From: Datura wrightii
Taxonomy: Eukaryota; Streptophyta; Magnoliopsida; Solanales; Solanaceae
DNA length: 64,000 nt
NCBI GenBank assembly: GCA_035772735.1
Contig: JASDFA010000020.1
Location: 13,681,501-13,745,500 of the forward strand
Direction: 5' to 3'
Below are positions 20,682 through 31,608 of the stretch, piece by piece (within the stretch, counting starts at the first letter, position 1; each line of letters starts with the position of its first letter). The position numbers and the translations under genes were made by a program. The notes under the pieces were generated by a model. The model made no database searches. It was not told the DNA's origin and saw only the letters and a list, made by a program, of their open reading frames with translations.

Positions 20682-22794
20682 TGTCACAATCCAAACGTAC
20701 ACCTGAATTGTAGACATGGGACCAGGAGCCCCGAGAGACCCCAAGTTGACCCATGGCATGAGCATACATCTAATTCAATCACATGAATGGAAGACTTAAT
20801 ATAAAGAACGTAATCATAACATAGCATAAGGGAAAAACAGTACTATACTTATACAATATGGCGGAATACATCTTGTAGTCTGATAAGCCTCTTAACATAA
20901 AAGGCGGATTGATGAGACAACTCGCCAACTAGTCCAACATCCAGAAACTAAAGAAACAACATAGAGTGTGAACATGTAGCCCTCGGAACATGAGGACTCA
21001 CCAAATGTGCGGAGAGCAAGTCTGAATCTAGCTACGAGTGAGGATGAGCCTGAGAATTGGGACCTGTATCATGAAACGATACAGCATAGAAAGTATACGG
21101 TCAGTGCGTGGAATGTACTGAGTATGCAAGGTAAGTAAAACGGATATTTAAAACATATATGAAATTCATAAATGATCATAAGAGTAGGACGTCATGCTCG
21201 TATGGTAAATCATAATAACATATCATATGGCTCAAGGTTTTCAAAACATTCGTAACATAACATAATCATAATCATAATAGAAGCAATTTACTTAACATGA
21301 CTTGAGCCAACATACATAACCATAACATGCATAAATCATGAGGAACAATGGGAGATTCTCTTAACCGACATACCCCATATGAGCACACATGAAACCCAAC
21401 TTCTAACCCTAGTCGGGAGGGTGTTCGTACCTTGCCAAGGGTAGAACCATGAAAGTGTAATATCACCATGAGAAGGGCTATTTAGGCCAAGGACTAACAT
21501 GAAAGGGGTTCCGACATACCTATGGTGGCACGTAGTTCATGAGATCCGGGGCTTAGCCTGAGCTCCGAACCTACTCGGTGTTTGATACTACTCCCAAAAC
21601 ATATATAATGCTCATAATAATACATACATGAGTTCATGGGCTAGTTAAATCATGATAATCGTAAACATGGTTAAACATATGTGAACTAGCCATGACATGA
21701 GGCCCGTGAGTCGGCCAAAAACATAATTCAAGAATAATTAGATTCATGCATATTGTAGATCATGTACATAGCTTGAATTTCATAAAATCATAATGGGTAG
21801 TAAAATAAATTCATAAGTTGAAACATAATTCATATTGGGCTCGTAAAGAACATCAATGGGGAAAAATAGCTCATAATTCGACTCATCATGGGGCATGCAT
21901 AATTAAGCTTAATTGCTTATAAATCAAAATCATAATATTTTAATCAATTTAAAACTCAAAATATGATCGAAACCCATATATTATGATAATATTTCAAAAT
22001 CAGAAAACCCACAATTTAAATCATTAGAATTTATATAATCAAATACAAAACCCATGAATTTTTGATAAATTGTAAGTGAAATCATAGAGTAGGAGCATGG
22101 GTGTGGAATAATTCACCCATTGAAGACTTTACGTACTTGGAAACACTTGATTCTCAATCTCCCTTTAAAGCCCAAGATGGAATTTAGAGAAATTGGGGAA
22201 GAACACCTTGAATCACCTTCTAGACTCCTCTCTATACTCTTGCATGCATGTATGAGGCTTAACATGGACTAATCCCCCTTAAAAGACCCTATTCAGACCT
22301 TAAAACAACATAGTATAGGCCTTAGGAGTTTAGGAATTACAAGAAAACCCTTACTAAAAATGCAGGAAATTCCTAGTCGCCAGTCCCCACGAGGGACCTC
22401 ACGAGTCGTCGCCAGGGGGCACGAATCGTAGCCTGAATCCGTCATGCTCATTGCCCAACTCACTCAGGGGACCCCACGAAGGACCCCATGATTCATGGTG
22501 GCTGACCACGACTTGTGGTCACCACCTGTGACCCCCACTGCCCAAAAATCCTGACCAACCATGCACCCTAGCCCACGGGTGACCTCACGAGTCGTGAGGT
22601 CTGGCCACGACTCGTGGTCAAGCCCGTGGCCGCCTCCACCTGAGCCTGCCATCCTTGTTGACCACGAGTCACCTCACGACTCATGGTCACTCCCCACGAC
22701 CTACCTCACGGGTCGTCCTGTGACCTGGTGCAAATTTCCAATTTTTCTCCGTTTTGACTCCCTCGTTTGATCCTTGGGTTCCTGGGGTATAACA
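20682..22794 (-). repeat. 3' LTR of element C
   Basis: 2113 bp, from TGTCACAATCC to GGGGTATAACA on the plus strand. Beside it lies the minus-strand polypurine tract (22795-22815) and the CATTCATCCTCGAATG segment also seen next to E. Positions 22380-22720 carry a dense array of ACGACTCGT/ACGAGTCGT variants. Short ORFs across that array (for example 22561-22770) are products of the repeated motif and not genes. Confidence 0.85.
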
Positions 22795-23019
22795 ATATCT
22801 CCCCCTTAGGAACATTCATCCTCGAATGTTAGAAACATGCAGAAAACTCAAAAACAAGCAATCACCATATATAAATACTGATCATTTAAGTTGAAAACTG
22901 ACGGATTGACTACCTCCGAAAAGAACTACATAACTGAACTGAATTCAGACACCACATACATATACCATGTCATAAAACAAACTTGTGAACATGATTGGAA
23001 CATGAAAACTAATTAGAGT

Positions 23020-23943
23020 TTTAGGGAAAAAACTGATACCTCAAACTGAAACTGAGCTGGTAAAGAACAGGTGTTGGTATCTAGCCATCATATCCGCTTT
23101 GGCTTCCCACGTAGCTCCTTCAACATGCTGATTTCTCCATAATACTTTAACTGAAACTACTTCTTTGTTCCTAAGCCTCTGAACCTGACGATCCAGGATT
23201 TCCACCAGAATTTCTTCATAGCTGAGGCTATCCTTTATACCAACACTGTCCACTGGGACTACTAAAGCTGGATCGCACAAGCACTTTTTTAAATGTGACA
23301 CATGAAACACGGGATGAACTGAAGATAACCTGAGGGCAAGTCTAACTCATACGCCACCTTACCAACTCTCGTCACTATCTGATAGGTGCCAATATAGTGG
23401 GGACTGAGTTTCCCCTCTTCCCAAACTGCATGACTCCGTTCATAGGAGATACCTTTAGAAATACCTATTCGTCCACATCAAACTCCAAGTCTCTTCTCCT
23501 CACATCGGTATATGATTTATGATGACTCTGAGCGGTTTTCAACTGGTCTCTTATCAACTGAACCTTCACCATTGCCTACTGAACCGAATATGGTCCTATC
23601 ATAGATGCCTCACCAACCTCAAACCATCCAATGGGAGATCTACACCTCCACCCATAGAGGGACTCGAACGGTGCCATTTGGATAGTAGAGTGATAACTAT
23701 TATTATAAACAAACTCGATCAAGGGAAAATGATCATCCCAATTACTCTTAAAATCCATAACACATGCCCTCAACATGTCCTCAAGAGTATGGATTGTTTG
23801 TTCCACCTGGTCATCCGTTTGCGGATGAAATGCTGTGCTGAGCTTGACTTAAGTCCCAAGTCCCTTCTGAAAAGACCGCCAGAACTGGGAGGTAAATTGA
23901 GTACCTCGGTATGAAATAATAGACAAGGGCACTCCATGAAGTT
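23020..23943 (-). pseudogene. Integrase C-terminal half of element C
   Basis: Minus-strand integrase from LHGVP at the B junction through TLEDMLRACVMDF, FVYNNSYHSTIQMAPFE and RCRSPIGWFEVGEA, to FHVSHLKKC and a chromodomain-like tail ending near 23041. Stops and frame changes are present, for example after GPYSVQ at 23576. The N-terminal half is at 34004-35099, and the reading frame continues exactly across the AAGTT duplication, which confirms that B was inserted here. Confidence 0.83.
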
Positions 23944-26341
23944 TGTTATACCCCATAAATTTTAAATGAATAAATAGCCTAATGTCATGTTGGTTAAGGG
24001 ATTTAGAAAGCAAAAAAAAAAAAGAGAATAAAATGAATAAAAAGTCGGTTTTCCTCCATTTTTATCAAGGAAATCATCAAAAAACAGGGGATATACATAT
24101 GAAAGGAAAACCCACGACAATTATATACAATTTCCTTCTGATTACGCTACGAAACGTGGTCTAAACTCTGTTCCGGCTTAGGTACAGAGGTATAAAGCTG
24201 CAGAGAGCAATCCTACGAAGTTGGTTTCGTGAAATTTGGCCGGCAAAATGTCGTGCTACCAAGGTAAAGTAAATAGAATTGCTTTAAATTAGTACCAATG
24301 TGTTCCTAGCGTTGCAGTGAGCATTTATCCCTTCTGGACTATCGAGAAATAACGAGTTTTCGACCGTTTTTCAAAAGGTTGAAGTTTGGGATAAATATAT
24401 ATCAAAAGTGATAATTTCTACAGAATATTAATGTATTTAGTTCTAATTGACATGTATATGAATGTAGTTGGGAGAAACAGCAGAAGTACCGATGGAAATC
24501 ACATCGGTCAGTCGGGTACTTAGAAACGAGGTATGTAAAGTTATTCTTTCGGCAAGCCAGGAAGTACAGTCTAGAAAATAAATAGAATGAAGGCTATTAA
24601 CAGACATCCAGCGTACAGGAACGATTTTAGTACAATTTCCAGCAAGCATGCTAGTATATCAATACATATTACATTTGTTGAGATTATATCCAGTTAGAGA
24701 TGGCATGTTCTATGTTATTGAGTTATACCCAGATATAATCAGATAGACAGATAAAGGCCAGGTAGCAGTTAGCCCAGCAATCAAAAACAGTGTAAAACAG
24801 AATATAACATCAGTTATTTAATACAGACTGGCCTTGAAATAAAAGATGAGAATATGATTAGTATTTTTCATTTGAGCATGCTTGCTGTGTATGTGTTTTG
24901 TATGTTGAGACTTGTTGTGGCATGTGGGCACCCTTTAGCAGCCCCACCGCCCCTGGGTTATAGTTGTGTCGATACCATATTCAGATACCGCTACCAGCTG
25001 GGCGATGCCGTCCGACTAAAGGACGATGATGGCCGACCACCAAGATAATACGGTCCAGACCACCCTGCTTGCAGGGGTAGTTCAGTTTACTCTGCGCAGA
25101 GCCAGCACACCCTGTTTACAGGGGCAGACCACTTTGTGTGCTCTTGTGGTCGGGGGCAGTTTATATACAGATTTTTATAAAATTACCCTATGGCGTGCTT
25201 GCACCCAGGGGCAGTTTCAGTCACAGATACAGCAGCAGATTACCCCGTGCGCACTTGCGCCCAGAGGCAGGAGTCTTCAGACTCAGACACAGTTTATTGT
25301 TAGAGGCCAAGGCCTGAGCTACGTACCCAAGGTGACCGGTAGGAGGAGCTCACAGTATCAGATGAGTGGAGTGACTTATTTTTGGTTGGTTTAGACTCGA
25401 GTTGGGGTATATAGATTGCTTGCTTGGTTGGCACCTTCCGGCTTATGGGGGTCGGTCAGGTATTGTGTGTACTATTATGTATATTGATATGTGCTATTAG
25501 ATACTAATAGACAGTAGGACGACACGTCATCAGGTATGCTCAGTTAGTTACAGAATGAACAAACTCTCCCCAGTTATCCTCAGCTAGATAGACTCAGCTG
25601 CTCTTGCTTATATGTCATGTTATTGTTGCTATTCATTTCAGTTGCGTATTTCAGTTTGCTTTACATGCTCAGTACCTGTGGTACTGACGCCCAGCGGGGC
25701 GCTGCATTGCTTGCCTGCAGGTACTCACGGACGAGGAGCCGATCCCTCGTAATTCCAGCCAGCTAGTGAGTCATCAGCTCCTGTCATTCGGAGTCTGATT
25801 CCCAGAGGTGTAGCTCCTTTTCTTTTGTTGTGCAGTATGGGTAGGTCGGGGCCCTGTCCCGATCATTTCTATTAATTTCTTACAGTATTCGTAGAGGCTT
25901 GCAGTCTGTATATATTCCCTGTGGTTAGTTGAGCCGGTCGTGTGAGGCCGTGCAGTCTACTGTAGCTGTTTAGTATTTCAGTTTGTGTTGGCCGTGTGGG
26001 GCCTTAGTTTGACAGTAGTGGTGACCTTGCCGGTCACGTAGTCTTACAGTAGGTTTGTGTTGAGTTACAGATAACTAGACAGTATAATGGCCTTGTCGGC
26101 CCGCATAGGCTCCCTTATATCGACATATTTCTGGTTAGCTGTTATTACAGGTACAGATGGCTACAGGCCAGTGGGTCGGAGGCTGTGTTTACAGCCGTTA
26201 TATAGTCGGTTTGTTTCTTGAAATAGAGCCAAAGCTAGCCAAAGCACCAGATGTGCTCAGGCTGGACCATTTAGTAGTCTAGAGTCTAGCAGGCACCAGG
26301 TGCCCGTCATACCCCCCCCCCCCCCAAGGTGGGGTGTGACA
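23944..26341 (+). repeat. 5' LTR of element B
   Basis: 2398 bp, TGTTATACCCC to GGGTGTGACA, followed by the primer site. It contains a run of about 14 C residues at 26311-26325 that is only 8 long in the other LTR (33975-33982). Open frames inside it (24854-25394) are not conserved as proteins and are rejected as genes. Confidence 0.92.
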
Positions 26342-26345
26342 AACT

Positions 26346-26357
26346 TGGTATCAGAGC
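26346..26357 (+). promoter_or_regulatory. Primer binding site of element B (tRNA-Met)
   Basis: TGGTATCAGAGC, a perfect complement to initiator tRNA-Met, four bases after the LTR end. Confidence 0.92.
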
Positions 26358-26554
26358 AGGTCATGTCCCAGGGAGTCTGCAAGCCGTGCTAAGTAGAGTC
26401 TTGTCTATGGATGTGTTGTGCACCACATACTATAGGCAAGAGGCTGCGAGGCATGTTAGGATTGTCACTCTTCTTTCTTATTCAGTCGTGCTATAGAGCG
26501 GTACAGTATAGAGTTGACTTTTGAAACTCACCATCCTCTTTGCTTACAGATACT

Positions 26555-27790
26555 ATGGCAGACCAGTGGCACCCAGCTATAGGCAGGAGATTGGATACAG
26601 CAGCGGGCGAAGGCACCAGTAGGATGCCTCAGTTACAGCTAGATTTAGCCCGGTCTGAGAGCGACACGGAGGTGTCATCTCGACCCTCCCAGCAGTCTCC
26701 GCCTCGCCAGACACCATTTGAGGCAGCACCGCCTCCCAAAGCTCCTGCACCCATTTCATCTGATCAGGAGCTACGTAGTGCGGTGGTTATGTTGACTCAG
26801 ATGCTAGCTGCTCAGCGTCAGCCAGCACTACCTACAGCAGTAGAATCCCTAGGTGGGCCAGGTAGTTCCAGGGTTAGAGAATTCTTGGCGTTGGGACCCC
26901 CTCAGTTTACAGGGTCGGATTCAGCGGAGGACCCTCAGGATTTTCTGGACCAGATGCAGAGGATCTTTAGAGTCATGCACGTAACCCCAGTAGAATCAGT
27001 TGAGTTAGCAGTGTTCCGGTTAAGGGATATTGCTGTTTTGTGGTACGAAAGTTGGGAGAGGTCTCGGGGAAGATATGCAGTCCCTCCTACTTGGTCCAGC
27101 TTTTCAGAGGCCTTCCTGGACCACTATTTACCCCGGGAGGTCAGACAGGCCCGGATGGACCAGTTCTTATATTTAGAGCAGGGGGCTAGGAGCGTCCGTG
27201 AATATTCCTTACAATTCGACTCCTTAGCCCGCTATGCTCCAGCATTTGTGGACACCATGTCATCCAGAGTCCACCGCTTTATTATGGGCCTGAATCCAGA
27301 GTACATAGAGACATGCATGACGGCTACTTTGAGAGAGGACATGGACATAGCCAGGGTACAGGCCTTCGCACAGACAATTGAGGGCCTGAGGCAGCGGCAG
27401 CGGGGTGACAGACAGGCGACTTCAAAGCAGCGCCGTTGAAGCAGACCCACTGAGATTCAGAGGGAAATTCCTAGGGGGCCGAGACCACAGTTTTCAGATA
27501 GGCCACCCAGATCTTTACCGCCAGTACAGCAGCAGAGGGGCAGATTTATTCGCCGGAGTCAGTCAGAGTCCGGTAGCAGTTCACGGACAGTAGCCTCACC
27601 TCAGCAGCGGAGGGTAGAACAGAGTAGATTTGCATCTACCCCTTGTCCTATATGCCACCGACTACATTCTGGAGCCTGTAGGCATGGCTTCCTAGGGTGC
27701 TATTACTGCGGACAGGAAGGGCATTTAATGAGAGATTGTCCATCCAGGGGACAGGGTAGTCAGGATGATCTAGATAGAGCGTCAGCAGGG
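26555..27790 (+). pseudogene. gag of element B
   Basis: Capsid/nucleocapsid part of a chromovirus polyprotein. The ATG at 26555 (MADQWHPAIGRR) is the likely start; the frame is also open 15 bases upstream through a TTG. The Retrotrans_gag core covers about residues 110-260 (EDPQDFLDQMQRIFRVM, then FLDHYLPREVRQARMDQF). A TGA at 27437-27439 replaces an Arg codon; beyond it the same frame continues to a zinc knuckle, CYYCGQEGHLMRDC (about 27703-27744). One stop therefore separates capsid from nucleocapsid. H has the same domain order. Confidence 0.88.
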
Positions 27791-30700
27791 CCACGAGTTC
27801 CAGCAGCCTCAGCAGGGCGCAGACCCTCAGGTTTAGGAAATAGGGGTCGAGGTAGATCAGGAGCCTCTAGCTCAGGTGCAGGCCCCAGCCATACCTATGC
27901 ATTACCAGGAAGGCAGGATTCAGAGGCATCTCCCGACGTGGTTACAGGTATATTGATTATCTGCTCATACCCTGTTTATGTATTGATTGATCCAGGGTCT
28001 ACCTTGTCATATATTACACCATTTGTGGCCTGAAAGTTGGGCATCAAACCAGAATTGCTTCAGCAGCCCTTTTCAGTGCTTACACCGGTCGGTGACTCGA
28101 TTATAGCTAAGAGTTTACCGAGGGTGTACGGTAGAGGTTGCTGATCGCCAAACCACAGTAGACCTAGTAGAACTTGAGATGGTCGACTTCGATGCCATTA
28201 TGGGTATGGACTGGTTAGTGCCATGCTATGCCAACTTAGAATGCTGGACCAAGACGGTCCGATTTCACTTTCCGGGGGAAGCAGTGCGAGAGTGGAAAGG
28301 GAGTGCACCTACGCCGAAAGGTAGGTTTATTTCCTACCTTCAGGCAAGAAAATTAATAGCAAAAGGATGTATTTACCACCTGGTTAGAGTCCAGGACATT
28401 CGGGTGGAACCTCCGACTCTTCAGTCTGTTCCAGTAGTCAATGAATTCCCTGATGTATTTTCGGATGAGTTGCCTGGTATCCCTCCCAAAAGGGAGATAG
28501 ATTTTGCGATCGACTTGTTGCCAGGGACTCAACCTATATCCATTCCCCCGTATCGCATGGCACCAGCTGAGCTTAGAGAGTTGAAAGACCAGTTAAAAGA
28601 TTTTCTTGACAAAGGCTTTATCAGGCCTAGTACTTCCCCGTGGGGTGCGCCAGTTCTGTTTGTAAGAAAGAAAGATGGCTCACTCCGTATGTGTGTAGAC
28701 TACCGACAGCTGAATAAGGTAACAGTTAAAAACAAATACCCGCTCCCTAGAATAGATGATTTGTTTGACCAGTTGCAGGGGGCCAGATGTTTCTCTAACA
28801 TAGATCTGAGGTCCGGATACCACCAGGTCCGGGTTCGTGAGAAGGACATTCCAAAGACTGCTTTCAGGACCAGGTATGGTCACTTTGAATTTCTGGTTAT
28901 GTCTTTTGGGCTGACGAATGCTCCCGCAGTGTTTATGGACCTGATGAACAGCATATTCAAACCGTATTTGGATCTGTTCGTGATAGTATTTATCGATGAT
29001 ATTCTGGTATATTCTCGTTCAGAGACATATCACTAAAACCATTTACGAACAGTACTCCAGATCCTTAGAGACCGTCAGCTGTACGCCAAGTTTTCTAAGT
29101 GTGAGTTCTGGCTGAACTCAGTTGCCTTTTTGGGGCATATCGTGTCGGATGCTGGTATACAGGTAGACACATAGAAAATAGAGGCGGTCAAGACATGGCC
29201 CAGACCTACCACTCCGACCGAGGTCCGCAGTTTCCTGGGTTTAGCAGGATATTATTGGAGATTTGTTGAAGGATTCTCCACTATAGCAGCACCTCTGACA
29301 AAGCTAACATAGAAAGCAGCGAAATTTCAGTGGACGGAGGCATGTGAGCAGAGTTTCCAAGAATTGAAAGACAGATTGACCTCCGCCCCAGTACTAGCAT
29401 TGCCAGAGGGAACAGATGGGTATGCGGTGTATTGCGACGCTTCAGGTTTGGGACTGGGTTGTGTGTTGATGCAACATGGCAAGGTGATTGCTTATGCTTC
29501 CGGACAGCTGAGGAAACACGAAAAGAACTATCCGACCCATGACCTGGAACTGGCCGCAGTGATCCACGCTCTGAAAATTTGGAGGCATTATCTGTATGGC
29601 GTCCATGTAGACATTTTTATAGATCACAAAAGCCTGCAGTACATTTTCACACAGAGGGAGTTAAATTTGCGGCAACGTCGCTGGTTAGAATTGTTGAAAG
29701 ATTATGATGTAAATATTCTCTATCACCCGGGGAAAGCTAATGTAGTAGCAGATGCCCTGAGCCGTAAGTCAATGGGGAGTTTGGCGTACTTGCGGCCCGA
29801 GAAGCGGGAATTAGCCAAGGAAATTCATCAACTAGCTGGTTTAGCCGTTCGAGTAGTGGAGACAGAAAATAACAGAGCGGTAATTCAAAATTCTGCCGAG
29901 TCATCACTAGTTACAGAGGTAAAAGAATGGCAGTACGAGGACCCTGACTTAGTCCAGCTCAGAGATAGAGTTCAGAAAGGTAAGGAGTCAGATTTCCAAG
30001 TGACTGAAAATGAAGTGCTATGTTGTAAGGGCCGTCTTTGTGTCCCGAATGTTTCAGGGCTTTGCCAGCAGATCATGCATGAGGTACATTACACTCGTTA
30101 TTCCCTCCATCCAGGAGAAACGAAAATGTACCACGATATCAGAGACATCTACTGGTGGCCAAGTATGAAATCTGAAATAGCTGAATTTGTATCTAGATGT
30201 CCTAACTGCCAGCAGGTGAAAGCGGAGCACCAGAAACCGGGCGGTCTGACGCAGGATATAGCTGTGCATATGTGGAAATGGGAAGCGATAAATATGGATT
30301 TTGTAACAGGATTACCCCGTACCAGACGCAGAAATGATTCCATTTGGGTAATAGTTGACAGGCTGACAAAATCAGCTCATTTCCTGCCAGTGAAAGTTAC
30401 CTTCTTAGCCGAGGATTATGCTGAGTTATATATTAGAGAAATAGTTAGACTACATGGAGTGCCGGTATCTATTATTTCAGACAGGGGAGCAAAGTTCACA
30501 GCTAGATTTTAGCAGTCGTTCCAGAGGGGTCTGGGAACGCAGATTAATTTAAGCACAGCATTCCACCCTCAGATAGATGGACAGGCTGAGCGGACTATCC
30601 AAAAGCTCGAAGATATGCTACGAGCGTGTGTACTAGATTTTGGGGGTAGCTGGGATGAACATCTGTCGTTGATTGAATTTGCCTATAATAACAGTTATCA

Positions 30701-31337
30701 CTCGGCTATTCAGATGGAACCTTTTGAGGCTTTATACGGACGGAAGTGCAGATCGCCGGTTGGCTGGTTCGAAGTAGGGGAATCAGCGATGATTGGGCCA
30801 GACATTGTGCAGCAGTCAGAAGAGAAAGTAAAGCTTATCAGAGAGCACCTATTGACTACACAGAGTCGCCAAAAATCATATGCAGATGTATGGCGCAGAG
30901 ACCTGGAGTTCAATGTGAATGACTGGGTATATTTGAAAGTGTCTCCAATGAAAGGGGTGATGAGATTTGGCAAGAAAGGCAAGCTTAGCCCGAGATTGAT
31001 TGGGCCATATCAGATTCGGTGGAGAATAGGCCGAGTTGCATACGAATTGAACTTGCCTCTGGAGTTAGAATCTGTTCACCCAGTGTTCCATGTATCTATG
31101 TTGAGGAAATTTGTAGGAGACCCTTCCACAGTTGTTCCAGTTCAGGATGTCCAGGTCACAGAAGAGTTAGTATATGAAGAGGTTCCAGTAGCTATCTTAG
31201 ACAGAAAGATCCGTAGATTGAGAACTAAAGATATAGCGTCTGTCAAAGTATTGTCGCGTAACAGGAACCGAGAAGAAATGACCTGGGAAGCCGAGGAGGA
31301 CATGAAAGCCAGATATCCCCACTTATTCCAGGCATAG
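27791..31337 (+). pseudogene. pol of element B: protease, RT, RNase H, integrase
   Basis: Domain order is protease ([15 protein letters not shown] at about 27985-28025), RT (DLRSGYHQV and the catalytic FIDD near 28995), RNase H ([15 protein letters not shown] near 29430; the DALSR end near 29760), integrase (H.H...C..C with CPNCQ near 30205; DFVTGLP; IISDRGA) and a chromodomain-type tail to 31337. Breaks are TGA at 28031-28033, a frameshift between 28034 and 28179, TAA at 29034, TAG at 29175 and 29310, and TAG at 30510. The stops correspond to Arg, Gln or Trp codons in related copies, each explainable by C-to-T or G-to-A change. Everything after the frameshift is in one frame. Confidence 0.92.
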
Positions 31338-31608
31338 GCAAACGGGAGGTATGTTAGAACTATTTTTCCTTATGAATGCTTATATTTCATATATGGAAGC
31401 AGGCGATTGATTATAGACAGTTATACATGAATGTTATTATATCGTGTGGAGTACCTGTATTGGGCTTTTCTGCTTTTCAGGAATCATGAGATAGTCCATA
31501 ATACAGGGGAAACTCTGCCAAAATTTTTCTAGAAACAAGTTGAGTAAGTTGAGAAAGTCCTCTAGACAAAATGTCATTCGAGGACGAATGTTCTTAAGGG
31601 GGGGAGGA
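31338..31608 (+). promoter_or_regulatory. 3' noncoding stretch and polypurine tract of element B
   Basis: About 270 bp after pol with no coding sequence. It ends in the polypurine tract AAGGGGGGGAGGA (31596-31608), directly before the 3' LTR. The segment CATTCGAGGACGAATG just before it is an inverted repeat also found near the tracts of C and E. Confidence 0.85.

Noticed and set aside
22380..22720. CRISPR-like or satellite array
   Set aside because: The motif is short, variable and irregularly spaced, and the sequence is a plant nuclear retrotransposon LTR.
22464..22770. ORFs on both strands in the C LTR with repeated Asp-His-Glu-Ser-Trp type peptides
   Set aside because: The repeats come from the ACGACTCGT motif array read in frame by chance.
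24854..25394. Overlapping ORFs in the B LTR, the second also present at 32689
   Set aside because: They lie in an LTR; the two LTR copies do not keep the full frames, and no protein family is visible.
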